From VRUE01 sp045805805 (GTDB lineage Bacteria > Actinomycetota > Thermoleophilia > Solirubrobacterales > 70-9): a stretch of DNA of 64,000 nucleotides. A program made the translations under genes and the position numbers. The stretch covers positions 1-64,000 of the forward strand of contig JBJMKO010000071.1 in the NCBI GenBank assembly GCA_045805805.1, written 5' to 3'. The notes under the pieces were generated by a model. That model was not told where the DNA came from. It saw only the letters and a list, made by a program, of their open reading frames with translations, and searched no databases. Positions 52,568 through 60,307 of this stretch are shown piece after piece (position 1 is the first letter of the stretch; each line of letters opens with the position of its first letter).

Positions 52568-53272
52568 GTGGCTGCTCGTACGGAGAAGTCACTGCTGCGC
52601 ATGGGGGAGCTGGCCAAGGCCTCCGGCGTGCCGGCGCCGACGATCAAGCACTACCTGCGCGAGGGGCTGCTTCCCGAGCCGGTCAAGACGAGCCGCAACA
52701 TGGCCTACTACCCGCCGGAGTTCGTCGACCGGATCAGGCTGATCAAGCAGCTGCAGGAGGAGCGCTTCATGCCGCTGAAGGCGATCAAGTCGGTGCTCGA
52801 CGAGGATCCCGAGCGAGCCCGAGCCCTGGTCGAGCTGGAGGACCGCATCCTCGACCGCGCCCTCGCCGGCGAGCGCACCCGCACCAGTGCCGCCGAGGCC
52901 CGCGAGCGCTACGGCGTCCCCAAGGACGTGCTCGACCGGCTGGAGAAGCTGGAGGTGCTGAGTCCCAACAGCCGGGGCTACTCGCCGTCGGACATCAAGA
53001 TCATCGAGGCGATCAGCCGCTTCCGCGCCGGCGGCTACGACGAGGAGATCGGCTTCACCGTCTACGACACCCTGCGCTACAAGACCGCCCTCGAAGACCT
53101 GGTCCGCCAAGAGGTCGAGGTGGTGATGGAGCGCCTCGCCGGCGAGGTCCCGCCCGAGCGCGTGGTCGAGATGCTCGAATCGGGCGCCCAGCCCCTGCAG
53201 GACCTGATCGCCGCGCTCCACACCAAGCTGATGGTCGCCGAGCTCGAGCGCCATCGCGCCAGCCGGGCATAA
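52568..53272 (+). CDS. MerR-family transcriptional regulator
   Basis: 234 residues from GTG 52568. N-terminal MerR helix-turn-helix: LLRMGELAKASGVPAPTIKH, YLREGLLPEPVKTSRNMAYY, then VDRIRLIKQLQEERFMPLKA. A second, weaker segment of similar type (GVPKDVLDRLEKLEVLSPNS, then GYSPSDIKIIEAISRFRAGG) follows. The C-terminus is a helical ligand/dimer domain, possibly sensing an acyl-CoA. It follows the CoA transferase with a 136-base gap and is the probable regulator of the acyl-CoA cluster. Its stop lies at the edge of a very long hairpin. Confidence 0.9.
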   Translation: MAARTEKSLLRMGELAKASGVPAPTIKHYLREGLLPEPVKTSRNMAYYPPEFVDRIRLIKQLQEERFMPLKAIKSVLDEDPERARALVELEDRILDRALAGERTRTSAAEARERYGVPKDVLDRLEKLEVLSPNSRGYSPSDIKIIEAISRFRAGGYDEEIGFTVYDTLRYKTALEDLVRQEVEVVMERLAGEVPPERVVEMLESGAQPLQDLIAALHTKLMVAELERHRASRA

Positions 53273-53389
53273 GGGCCCATCCCGATAGGGGTTCCGCTTA
53301 ACTTTTTCGGTGGGACGGGGGACTGCCGGCGCTCGAAGGCCGGCGACGAAAAAGTACAAGACGCTCCACCCCTACCGGGACGGGCCTTA
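53271..53389. terminator. 119-bp imperfect hairpin between convergent genes
   Basis: AAGGGCCCATCCCGATAGGG then GT near the left pairs with ACCCCTACCGGGACGGGCCT near the right. Inner stems CTTTTTCG/CGAAAAAG and GCCGGC/GCCGGC continue to the middle. On the minus RNA several apparent mismatches become G-U pairs. The left end overlaps the MerR stop and the right end overlaps the cyclase stop, so it serves both genes, probably as a bidirectional terminator. Confidence 0.75.
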
Positions 53390-56300
53390 AGCTCGTCCCG
53401 CGGTGAGGCTGTCGCGCTCTTCTTCTATCGCGGCGAGGTTCGTCATCGCGCCGGTCTCTTCGGCGACAGCCGCGGCTTCGTCGAGCAGGGCGCTCACGTC
53501 GGCATCGCCGGCCGCGACGCGGGCTCGGGCTGTGGCGAGGATCGCGAGCGGCAGCGCCCAGAGCATTCCGCGCTCGCGGGCGATCTCACTTGCTTCCGTA
53601 GCCAGGACAACTGCCTCGTCGGCGCGGCCGACACCGGCCAGCGCCTGAGCCCGGAGCCCCGCCCGCCAGGCCTCCATCTCGCCGCCATTGCCCATCGCCT
53701 CCAGGTAGATGCGCTCAGCTTCCTCGAGGGATTCCAGGGCCGCGGCATGTTCTTCGGCTGCCAGTTGCACCGCGCCGAGATTCGCGAGGGCCAGGCTGCG
53801 TGAGAAGACGTCGCCGAGGCGCTCGGTCTCTTCGCAGTTGCGGCGCGCCAGGCCGATCGCGCCCTCGGTGTCCCCCCTCATCGCCAGCATCAGGGAGAGG
53901 TTGCTGCGGGTCCAGCTCATGGTCTCTGGATCGCCGTCCTCTCGGGCGATTCGCAGGCTTTCCTCGAACAGCACCTCGGCCTCGTCGAGGCGACCGCGCT
54001 CGCGCTCGGCCAGGCCCTTGCCCATCGTCGCCCAGGCGATCGGGCTGCCGATGATGATGCCGGCGCCGATGCTGCGATCGCCCCCGGCAAGGCCGAGCAC
54101 CTCGTCGAGCTCGCTCTCGAAGCGATCGAAGTCGCCTGCGCAGAGGAAGGCGTAGGCGCAGGCGGAGCGCATCGCCACGCGCAGGTGCGGGTCGCCCGAT
54201 TGGTCCGCCAGCCGTACGATCTCCTCGACGGCTTCCAGCCAGGCCTTCGCCCTGTGCGGCATCCCGGGACGCCCCGCCGTGGCCATCCGCAGCATTGCCA
54301 GCGAGTGAAGGTCGCCTTTGCGGGTCGCAATCTCCTCGGCCTCGGCGACGAGACGCGCTTCCTCATTGCTGTCCATGCCCAGCCTCCAGGCGTACTGGAG
54401 CTGCTGCAGCCGCGAGGCGACCGCGAGTGCCGCCGTCTCCTCGTTCTCCTCCAGCCCTTCTACCAGCACCATCGCGTTGCGCCACAGCCGCAGGGACTCG
54501 GCGGGTTGGCCGTGGCCGACCCAATGGGCAGCGCGGGCAGACCAGCGCGCCGCTTCCAGCCTCTCGCCGCCGGCCTCCATGTGATGGGCGACCAGCGCCG
54601 CCAGCTCGTCCATACGCTCGGGCTCGAGCTCGACCATCGCCCGGGCAGTCGCCGCGTGGGTGGCGCGGCGGCGATCGGCCAGCTGGGAGCCGTAGGCGAC
54701 CTCCCGGGTGAGCGGGTGGCGGAAGGCCAGCACCCGTTCGGGATAGAGCTCGGCTTCGTAGAGGTAGCCGCCGTCGACCAGCTCGCAGAGGGCAGCGCCC
54801 AACTGCTCCTCGCTCAGCCCCGCGGTCAGGCTGAGGGCTCGCGCCCCCACCTCCTTGCCCACCACGGAGGCGACCTGGAGCAGCTGCTTCGCATCGGGAT
54901 CGAGGCGGTCGATGCGGGCGGCGAGGACCGCCTGCACCGTTGCTGGCACGCCGGCCTCCTCGACCGGCCGGACCAGTCTGTAGGCACCCCGCTCGCCCTC
55001 GAAGTGGCCGGCCTCGACAAGCTCGCGGACGATCTCCTCGACGAAGAACGGGTTGCCCTGCGTTCGCGCGTGGATCGGCTCCTCCAGGCCGTCCAGCGAG
55101 GGATCTTCCCCGGCCAGGTCGCGCAGCAGCTCCCGGGTGTCGGCCTGGCCCAGCGGTTGCAGGTCGAGGCTCAGGTAGATCGGTGCCCCGCTCCAGCCGA
55201 GCGAGTATTCGGGCCGGAAGTTGACGACCGCGAGCGTGTTGGTTCCCTGTAGCGAGGCGACCATCTCGGCGAGCAGGGCCTCGCTGCTCTCGTCGATCCA
55301 GTGCAGGTCCTCGATCACGAGGACGACCGTGTGCTTGCGCCTCGGTGCGTTGATCAGGTGGCAGACGACGCGGCTCAGCGCCCGCTGCCGCACCTCCGGT
55401 TGCATCTGCGCCACGGGCCGCTCGGGGTCGGGGACCCCGAGGAAGTCGAAGAGGAGCGGCAGGTCGTCGTCGAGCTCGGGGTCGAGCAGCAGGGCTCGGC
55501 CGGCGATCTTCTCGCGGGTCAGGCGGTCGGGCTCGCGCTCGCCGATCCCGAAGTAGGCGCGCAGCATCTGCAGCACCGGCATCAGCGGAATCGAGCGGCC
55601 GTGGGACTGCGCCTGAGCCTCGAAGACCTCGAGCCCGCTCGCGCGGCAGCGCTCGACGAACTCATGGCTGAGCCGGCTCTTGCCGACGCCGGCCTCGGCG
55701 GCGATCCCAACCACCGCGCCCTCGCCGGCATCCGCCTGCGCCAGTGCGCGCTCCAGCTCCGCCATCTCGTTCTCGCGGCCGACGAAGCGCGAGAAACCAC
55801 GCTCGCGGGAGAGGTCCAGCCGCGAGCGAGCGGTTCCGACGCCGGCCAGCTCGAAGACCTCGACCGGCTGGCTCGCCCCCTTTATCTCGAACTCGCCCAG
55901 CCCCTTCAGATCGAGGAAGCCGCCGGCGAGCGCCGCCGTCCCCTCGGTGACATAGGCCGAGCCCGGCTCCGCCAGCGCCTCCATCCTCTGGGCGAGGCCG
56001 ACGGTGTGGCCGATCGCGGTATAGGAGCCCTCGCCGCCGGCGCCGATCGCCCCGGCCACGACCTCGCCGGAGTTGATCCCGATCCGGGTGGAGAAGTTGA
56101 GACCCGGTACGCGCCGCAGCTCGGCCGCGTACCCGGAGACGTCATCGAGCATTTGCAGCGCGGCGTAGCAGGCGCGTCGTGCGTGGTCCTCGTATGCGAC
56201 CGGGGCACCGAAGACGGCCATGATCCCGTCGCCGGTGAACTTGTCGACGGTCCCCTCGAAGCGCTCGACGGCCTCGGCGAGGATGGCGAAGAAGCGCTGC

Positions 56301-56419
56301 ATGATCTTGCGCCACTCCTCGGGATCCTGTCCCTCGGCCAGGTCCATAGAGCCGCTCACGTCGGCGAACAGCACCGTCACCTGCTTGCGCTCACCGTCGT
56401 CCTTCTCGATCCCAGGCAT
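53387..56419 (-). CDS. Adenylate/guanylate cyclase with AAA ATPase and TPR-like repeats
   Basis: 1010 residues. Class III cyclase domain (about 8-190): VTVLFADVSGSMDLAEGQDP and DKFTGDGIMAVFGAPVAYED carry the two metal Asp residues; IGINSGEVVAGAIGAGGEGS and YTAIGHTVGLAQRME follow. Then an AAA/NACHT-like ATPase: FVGRENEMAELERAL, Walker A GIAAEAGVGKSRLSHEF, and LVIEDLHWIDESSEALLAEM (Walker B). The C-terminal ~450 residues are TPR-like helical repeats rich in Ala, Leu and Glu. No C-terminal HTH is present, unlike LuxR/SARP relatives. It probably links nucleotide signalling to protein-protein sensing; target unknown. Confidence 0.93.
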   Translation of the reverse strand: MPGIEKDDGERKQVTVLFADVSGSMDLAEGQDPEEWRKIMQRFFAILAEAVERFEGTVDKFTGDGIMAVFGAPVAYEDHARRACYAALQMLDDVSGYAAELRRVPGLNFSTRIGINSGEVVAGAIGAGGEGSYTAIGHTVGLAQRMEALAEPGSAYVTEGTAALAGGFLDLKGLGEFEIKGASQPVEVFELAGVGTARSRLDLSRERGFSRFVGRENEMAELERALAQADAGEGAVVGIAAEAGVGKSRLSHEFVERCRASGLEVFEAQAQSHGRSIPLMPVLQMLRAYFGIGEREPDRLTREKIAGRALLLDPELDDDLPLLFDFLGVPDPERPVAQMQPEVRQRALSRVVCHLINAPRRKHTVVLVIEDLHWIDESSEALLAEMVASLQGTNTLAVVNFRPEYSLGWSGAPIYLSLDLQPLGQADTRELLRDLAGEDPSLDGLEEPIHARTQGNPFFVEEIVRELVEAGHFEGERGAYRLVRPVEEAGVPATVQAVLAARIDRLDPDAKQLLQVASVVGKEVGARALSLTAGLSEEQLGAALCELVDGGYLYEAELYPERVLAFRHPLTREVAYGSQLADRRRATHAATARAMVELEPERMDELAALVAHHMEAGGERLEAARWSARAAHWVGHGQPAESLRLWRNAMVLVEGLEENEETAALAVASRLQQLQYAWRLGMDSNEEARLVAEAEEIATRKGDLHSLAMLRMATAGRPGMPHRAKAWLEAVEEIVRLADQSGDPHLRVAMRSACAYAFLCAGDFDRFESELDEVLGLAGGDRSIGAGIIIGSPIAWATMGKGLAERERGRLDEAEVLFEESLRIAREDGDPETMSWTRSNLSLMLAMRGDTEGAIGLARRNCEETERLGDVFSRSLALANLGAVQLAAEEHAAALESLEEAERIYLEAMGNGGEMEAWRAGLRAQALAGVGRADEAVVLATEASEIARERGMLWALPLAILATARARVAAGDADVSALLDEAAAVAEETGAMTNLAAIEEERDSLTAGRA

Positions 56420-56451
56420 GCCCGATCAAGGTTACGCCCCCGCCCTCCCAT

Positions 56452-56501
56452 GCTGACTTCGTCTTTAAGGGTGCATATGCATACCTAAAGGCGAAGTCAG
56501 C
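56452..56501. repeat. 50-bp palindrome between divergent genes
   Basis: GCTGACTTCG at the left and CGAAGTCAGC at the right, 25-bp arms with two mismatches and two G-T pairs, centre TGCATATGCA. It starts 33 bases upstream of the cyclase ATG. Its inner part TTAAGGGTGCATATG resembles the inner part of 31697-31742 read on the other strand (TTAAGGGTCCATATG). Confidence 0.8.
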
Positions 56502-56611
56502 GGGCTTGGGTAGCCTGGGGCGGTGCGATCGCCCGCGGCCAGGCGCTGCTCAAGCGACTCTTGCCCGATCGCGCCCTTGACGCTGTTGTCCGCCGCTCGA
56601 TGCGGATCTGA
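56501..56611 (+). pseudogene. Possible C-terminal remnant of a lost gene
   Basis: An open frame with no start reads AWGGAIARGQALLKRLLPDR, then ALDAVVRRSMRI and a TGA at 56609-56611. The amphipathic, Arg/Leu-rich tail is like the C-terminus of many SDR enzymes. It is bounded on the left by the 50-bp palindrome. Weak evidence: codon use looks coding, but no conserved motif is left. Confidence 0.25.
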
Positions 56612-56706
56612 CCGATCGCCCAGTCCACACACCCTGCGGTCGCCATTTCAACCGCATCGCGGGTTGCAATGACGACCGCGATAAGGCACCTATACTGGCT
56701 TACCGA

Positions 56707-56722
56707 TTGACTGGTCAGTCAA
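56707..56722. promoter_or_regulatory. TetR-type operator ahead of the nitrilase-TetR operon
   Basis: TTGACTGGTCAGTCAA is a perfect dyad (7-bp arms, GT centre) 22 bases before the start codon. The downstream operon encodes a TetR regulator, which typically binds such a site for autorepression. TGACYGGTCAGTCA-like sites are common for fatty-acid and xenobiotic TetRs. Confidence 0.75.
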
Positions 56723-56743
56723 CCAGGATGAGGTGAAGGCGCT

Positions 56744-57574
56744 TTGCGCGCAGCAGTCGTACAGCTCAATTCAACCAGGGACAAGGACCGCAACCTCGCC
56801 GCAGCGGAGTCGCTCGTGCGCGCCGCCGCGGCCGAGGGGGCGGAGCTGGTCGCGCTGCCCGAGAAGTGGAACCTGCTCGCCGGGGGAGAGGAGCTGCTGG
56901 CAGGGGCAGAGACACTCGACGGTCCGAGCCTCACCGCCGCCCGAGCCTGGGCGGGTGAGATCGGCATCCACCTGCTCGCCGGCAGCATCCCCGAGCGGGG
57001 GCCCGGGGGCAAGGCGTTCAACACATCGGTCCTGATCGGCCCCGACGGCGAGGACATCGCCGCCTACCGCAAGATCCACATGTTCGACGTCGACGTCGAT
57101 GGCGTCTCCTACCGCGAGTCCGAGCACGAGGAGGCGGGCGGGGAGATCGTCTCGGCGCCGCTCGCCGGCACCACGATCGGCCTCAGCGTCTGCTACGACC
57201 TGCGCTTCCCGGAGCTGTACCGGATCCTGGCCGTGCGTGGCGCTCGGATCCTCGCCGTCCCGTCCGCGTTCACCGCCACGACCGGCCGCGATCACTGGGA
57301 GCCTCTGCTGCGGGCTCGGGCGATCGAGAACCAGGCTTTCGTCCTCGCTCCGAATCAGGTCGGCGAGGCGTCGCCTCACTTCAGCTCCTACGGCCACTCG
57401 GCGATCATCGACCCCTGGGGAGAAGTGTTGGCGACAGCCCCTGACGAGGAGTGCTTCGTCGCTGCCGAGCTTGACTTCTCCGCCCAGGATCGGGTTCGCG
57501 AGTCGCTTCCCTCCCTGGCCAACCGCCGGCCCCGTGCCTACTCGTGGCCGCAGCTGACGGAGGTGCACGCCTGA
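56744..57574 (+). CDS. Carbon-nitrogen hydrolase (nitrilase superfamily)
   Basis: 276 residues from TTG 56744 (weak start, but AUG-initiated options are all internal to the fold). Glu-Lys-Cys triad: Glu in LVALPEKWNLLAGG, Lys in AAYRKIHMFDVDVDG, Cys in GLSVCYDLRFPELYRIL. Also HWEPLLRARAIENQAFVLAP and GHSAIIDPWGEVLATAPDEE. The pattern is that of Nit1/Nit2-type omega-amidases (deaminated glutathione/2-oxoglutaramate amidase). Overlaps the TetR start (ATGA), so the two are translated together; the operator just upstream suggests self-control. Confidence 0.92.
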   Translation: MRAAVVQLNSTRDKDRNLAAAESLVRAAAAEGAELVALPEKWNLLAGGEELLAGAETLDGPSLTAARAWAGEIGIHLLAGSIPERGPGGKAFNTSVLIGPDGEDIAAYRKIHMFDVDVDGVSYRESEHEEAGGEIVSAPLAGTTIGLSVCYDLRFPELYRILAVRGARILAVPSAFTATTGRDHWEPLLRARAIENQAFVLAPNQVGEASPHFSSYGHSAIIDPWGEVLATAPDEECFVAAELDFSAQDRVRESLPSLANRRPRAYSWPQLTEVHA

Positions 57575-58179
57575 TGGCCAAGGCCGCCCCCCCTGCCGTC
57601 GACAAGCGCCGCCAGATCCTCGACGCGGCGATCCGCGTCTTCGCCCGCCAGGGGTTCCACTCCACCCGAGTCTCCGACATCGCCGACGAGGCGGGAGTCG
57701 CCTACGGCCTCGTCTACCACTACTTCAAGTCCAAGGACGAGGTCCTCAACGAGCTCTTCAGCGAGCGCTGGTCGCTGCTGCTGGCGGCGATCGAGGAGAC
57801 CGATCGCGACGGCGCCTCGCCGCGCGCCAAGCTCGAAGCCGTCGCCGGCTTCATCGTCGACTCCTACCGCCACGACCCGGAGCTGATGAAGGTGATCATC
57901 GTCGAGGTGACGCGGGCGGCCAACTCCTTCGGCCGCACCCACCTGCCGGAGATTCGCCGCGCCTACGACTCGATCGCCAAGATCGTCGCCGAGGGCCAGG
58001 AGGCCGGCGCCTTCCGCCGCGACATCGACTCCACCTTTGCCTCGATGTCCTTCTACGGGGCGATCGAGCAGCTGCTCTCCGGCTGGATCTTCGAGGTGAT
58101 CCCGGCTTCCGACGCGGACTTCGACCAGGCAAGGAGTCTTGTGGTGGCGACGATCTGCGACGGTCTCGAGCCACGATAG
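57574..58179 (+). CDS. TetR-family transcriptional regulator
   Basis: 201 residues from ATG 57574, overlapping the nitrilase stop. N-terminal HTH: RQILDAAIRVFARQGFHSTR, VSDIADEAGVAYGLVYHYFK, SKDEVLNELFSERW. The C-terminal ligand domain resembles the FadR-like group of TetR (TetR_C_33-type), whose ligands are often acyl-CoA. It likely binds TTGACTGGTCAGTCAA at 56707 and perhaps GACTGGCCAGTC at 42887. Confidence 0.93.
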   Translation: MAKAAPPAVDKRRQILDAAIRVFARQGFHSTRVSDIADEAGVAYGLVYHYFKSKDEVLNELFSERWSLLLAAIEETDRDGASPRAKLEAVAGFIVDSYRHDPELMKVIIVEVTRAANSFGRTHLPEIRRAYDSIAKIVAEGQEAGAFRRDIDSTFASMSFYGAIEQLLSGWIFEVIPASDADFDQARSLVVATICDGLEPR

Positions 58180-58194
58180 GTAAGGTCGGGCGCG

Positions 58195-58329
58195 ATGGAC
58201 AACGAGATCGTCAAACGGCTCGCCTGGAGTGGCCTGCTGGCCGCGAGCAGCGCCCTCGCCAGCATCGCTGCCGCTCGCATTGCCGCTTTCGCCTGGCGCC
58301 GCATGTTCGACGAGGAGCCGCCTGAGTAG
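58195..58329 (+). CDS. Very short membrane protein
   Basis: 44 residues, too short for most gene finders: MDNEIVKRLAWSGLLAASSA then LASIAAARIAAFAWRRMFDE. One hydrophobic helix flanked by basic residues. A GTAAGG lies upstream, and the next gene starts one base after the stop, so it is the first member of a chain of small membrane proteins. It resembles the start of DUF4235-type proteins. Confidence 0.65.
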   Translation: MDNEIVKRLAWSGLLAASSALASIAAARIAAFAWRRMFDEEPPE

Positions 58330-58330
58330 C

Positions 58331-58759
58331 GTGCCCGACGGCGCCGGCACATCCCCGCGGCCCGAGGAGGATCGCTCGGTCAGCGAGCTGGTCTTCGATG
58401 TTGCCGAAAAGAGCTCCTCGCTCGTCCGCGAGGAGATCGAGCTCGCCAAGACGGAGATCACCGAGAAAGTCGGCAAGATCCTGCGCGGCTCAGCCGTCGG
58501 CCTGGCCGCCGGCACCTTCGCCTTCCTGGCGCTGATCCTGTTCATGGAGGGCTTCGCCTGGCTGCTCGCCGAAGAGGTCTTCGACGGCAATGCCTGGCCC
58601 GGATTCTTCGTCGAGGCGGCGCTCTTCCTCCTGATCGCGGCGGGAGCCGGGTTCTTCGCCTACCGTTCGGTCCAGGCCGGCGCCCCGCCGGTGCCCGCGC
58701 AGGCCATCGAGGAGGCCAAGCTGATCAAGACAACGCTTGAAGGGGAGGGGGAGAGATGA
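58331..58759 (+). CDS. Actinobacterial holin-X-like (phage holin superfamily) membrane protein
   Basis: 142 residues from GTG 58331. Pattern SELVFDVAEKSSSLVREEIE then LAKTEITEKVGKILRGSAVG is typical of the family; two TM segments follow (LAAGTFAFLALILFMEGFAW and FFVEAALFLLIAAGAGFFAY) with a short loop. The name comes from distant similarity to holins; in actinobacteria it is a housekeeping membrane protein of unknown role. Overlaps the next gene (ATGA), and DUF3618 follows, which is the usual pairing. Confidence 0.88.
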   Translation: MPDGAGTSPRPEEDRSVSELVFDVAEKSSSLVREEIELAKTEITEKVGKILRGSAVGLAAGTFAFLALILFMEGFAWLLAEEVFDGNAWPGFFVEAALFLLIAAGAGFFAYRSVQAGAPPVPAQAIEEAKLIKTTLEGEGER

Positions 58760-59007
58760 ACGCGCAACCGGAGCCGGTACGGCCCCCGTCGCCAGGCGTG
58801 CCGGGCCGCTCGGCGGCCGAGATCCGCCGCGACATCGACCTCCAGCGCCGTGACCTCGGCGGCTCGGTCGAAGCCCTGCGGGGCCGCGTCACCGAGCTGA
58901 CCGACTGGCGTCGTCAGGTTCGCGAGCACCGCTCCCAGCTGATCGTCGGCGCCGCAGTCGCCGGCTTCGCGCTCGGCGGCCTGATGATGCTGCGCCGCCG
59001 CCGCTAG
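58756..59007 (+). CDS. DUF3618 protein
   Basis: 83 residues. SAAEIRRDIDLQRRDLGGSV then EALRGRVTELTDWRRQVREH is the DUF3618 core helix; a C-terminal TM segment (LIVGAAVAGFALGGLMML) ends in RRRR. Unknown function. It partners the holin-X-like gene with a four-base overlap. Confidence 0.9.
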   Translation: MNAQPEPVRPPSPGVPGRSAAEIRRDIDLQRRDLGGSVEALRGRVTELTDWRRQVREHRSQLIVGAAVAGFALGGLMMLRRRR

Positions 59008-59019
59008 CGCGTGTGAGCC

Positions 59020-59253
59020 ATGGCGGACCTGACTGAGATTCAGCAGATGATCGAGACAGCCCTGCCCGGTGCAAAGATCGAGGTCGCCGACGAGACGGGC
59101 ACGGGCGACCATCTCCGGGTCACGGTTTCCGCGCCACAGTTCGAGGGCCTGTCCCGCCTCGATCAGCACCGCCTGATCAAGGCCGCGGTCAAGCCGCGCT
59201 TCGACGACGGGGCGATCCACGCCCTCTCGCTGAAGACCGAACCGCTCGGATAG
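59020..59253 (+). CDS. bolA: BolA family protein
   Basis: 77 residues. BolA fold: IQQMIETALPGAKIEVADET at the start, DHLRVTVSAPQFEGLSRLDQ, then HRLIKAAVKPRFDDGAIHAL. The conserved His in HRLI and SLK... at the end are cluster-related positions. BolA proteins form Fe-S-bridged dimers with monothiol glutaredoxins, and one (59261-59647) is the next gene, 7 bases away, so the two almost certainly work together in iron-sulfur handling. Confidence 0.93.
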   Translation: MADLTEIQQMIETALPGAKIEVADETGTGDHLRVTVSAPQFEGLSRLDQHRLIKAAVKPRFDDGAIHALSLKTEPLG

Positions 59254-59260
59254 CTAACCT

Positions 59261-59647
59261 GTGTCCGTGGCTGACGCAGAGCTGAAGCAGAAGGTCGAAG
59301 AGCTGATTGCCGCCAACCCGGCGCTGCTCTTCATGAAGGGCACACCGGAGATGCCGCGCTGCGGCTTCTCGATGCGGGTGGTGCAGGTGCTCGACTCGAT
59401 GGACGTCGAGTACGGCGCGATCGACGTGCTGCCGGCGCTGCAGCCGCTGCGCGAAGTCACCACCGAGATCTCGGACTGGCAGACCTTCCCGCAGCTCTAC
59501 GTCAACGGAGAGCTGCTCGGCGGTGCCGACATCGTCGAGGAGATGTTCGACTCCGGCGAGCTGGCCGAGGCGCTCGGCGTCGAGCAGCCCGAGGTCGTCG
59601 CTGCACCCGCTGCCCCGGCACAATCGCCGCCGCTGCAGATCGAGTAG
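59261..59647 (+). CDS. grxD: Monothiol glutaredoxin (Grx4 family)
   Basis: 128 residues from GTG 59261. CGFS active site in FMKGTPEMPRCGFSMRVVQV, then WQTFPQLYVNGELLGGADIV. The C-terminus carries an extra Ala/Pro-rich tail of about 20 residues. It binds a 2Fe-2S cluster with glutathione or a substitute thiol; actinobacteria often lack glutathione, so mycothiol or bacillithiol may serve. Pairs with BolA directly upstream; ErpA lies 0.7 kb away on the other strand. Confidence 0.94.
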   Translation: MSVADAELKQKVEELIAANPALLFMKGTPEMPRCGFSMRVVQVLDSMDVEYGAIDVLPALQPLREVTTEISDWQTFPQLYVNGELLGGADIVEEMFDSGELAEALGVEQPEVVAAPAAPAQSPPLQIE

Positions 59648-59650
59648 CCG

Positions 59651-60265
59651 TCAGCGGGCGTAGCCGGCAATGAACCGGCCGGTCCCGATCACGTCTTCCA
59701 TGAGACCCCCGGGCGGTATCGAGTTCGCGCCGGTTTTTCCCTTGGTCCGCAGTGCCTCTCCGGTGAGCGCCATCGCTTGGCGCCGCGTCAGTACCCGTTC
59801 ACGCCGAGTTCGGTCAAAAGCGAACAGCTGTAACAGGACCGTCGGGTTTCTTTTTGCCAGCGGACAGTTGATCCTCCCGACGTCGGACCAGGCTATCGTC
59901 GATGGGAGGGTGTTGGCCGGTATTTCGTGTACGGAGGGCTTGATGTGGTAAATGAGGTCGGCGTACGGGATGACAAGCTTTCGGCGGCCGCCCACCTGCT
60001 TGTACTTGAATCGGTTGAAGTAGATGGCCAGTTCCTTGGTACCGGCTGGGACCGCTCCCCATTTCAACGGAAGCCAGAGCGCGCCACCTCCGCAACGTAC
60101 GCTCGGTTGGATGATGCCGTCGCTCACTGCCGGGCTCTTGAACTCGACCGCCGACGGCGTTGCCACCCCCGAGGGGGTATCGCCACAGCCGCCGAGGGTC
60201 AAAAGCGCGGCGGCAAGACCCAACCCCCGGGCTCCCGCCAGCGCCTCTCTCAAACATCGAAGCAT
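59651..60265 (-). CDS. PEBP-like (YbhB/YbcL) lipoprotein
   Basis: 204 residues with a lipoprotein signal: GLGLAAALLTLGGCGDTPSG (lipobox L-G-G-C). The mature domain matches phosphatidylethanolamine-binding-like proteins: VEFKSPAVSDGIIQPSVRCG, then LPLKWGAVPAGTKELAIYFN, close to the family's PxLxWxxxPxxTxSxAl motif. The C-terminal part (DRTRRERVLTRRQAMALTGE) is unlike the usual family. Function unknown; it lies after erpA on the same strand with a small hairpin between. Confidence 0.75.
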   Translation of the reverse strand: MLRCLREALAGARGLGLAAALLTLGGCGDTPSGVATPSAVEFKSPAVSDGIIQPSVRCGGGALWLPLKWGAVPAGTKELAIYFNRFKYKQVGGRRKLVIPYADLIYHIKPSVHEIPANTLPSTIAWSDVGRINCPLAKRNPTVLLQLFAFDRTRRERVLTRRQAMALTGEALRTKGKTGANSIPPGGLMEDVIGTGRFIAGYAR

Positions 60266-60307
60266 CGACGATGAGGCATTTAATCAAGTTTCATTGATCA
60301 AACTGAG

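Noticed and set aside
58331..59007. Prophage lysis cassette
   Set aside because: Holin-X-like and DUF3618 genes are normal chromosomal genes in actinobacteria; no phage structural or endolysin gene lies nearby.
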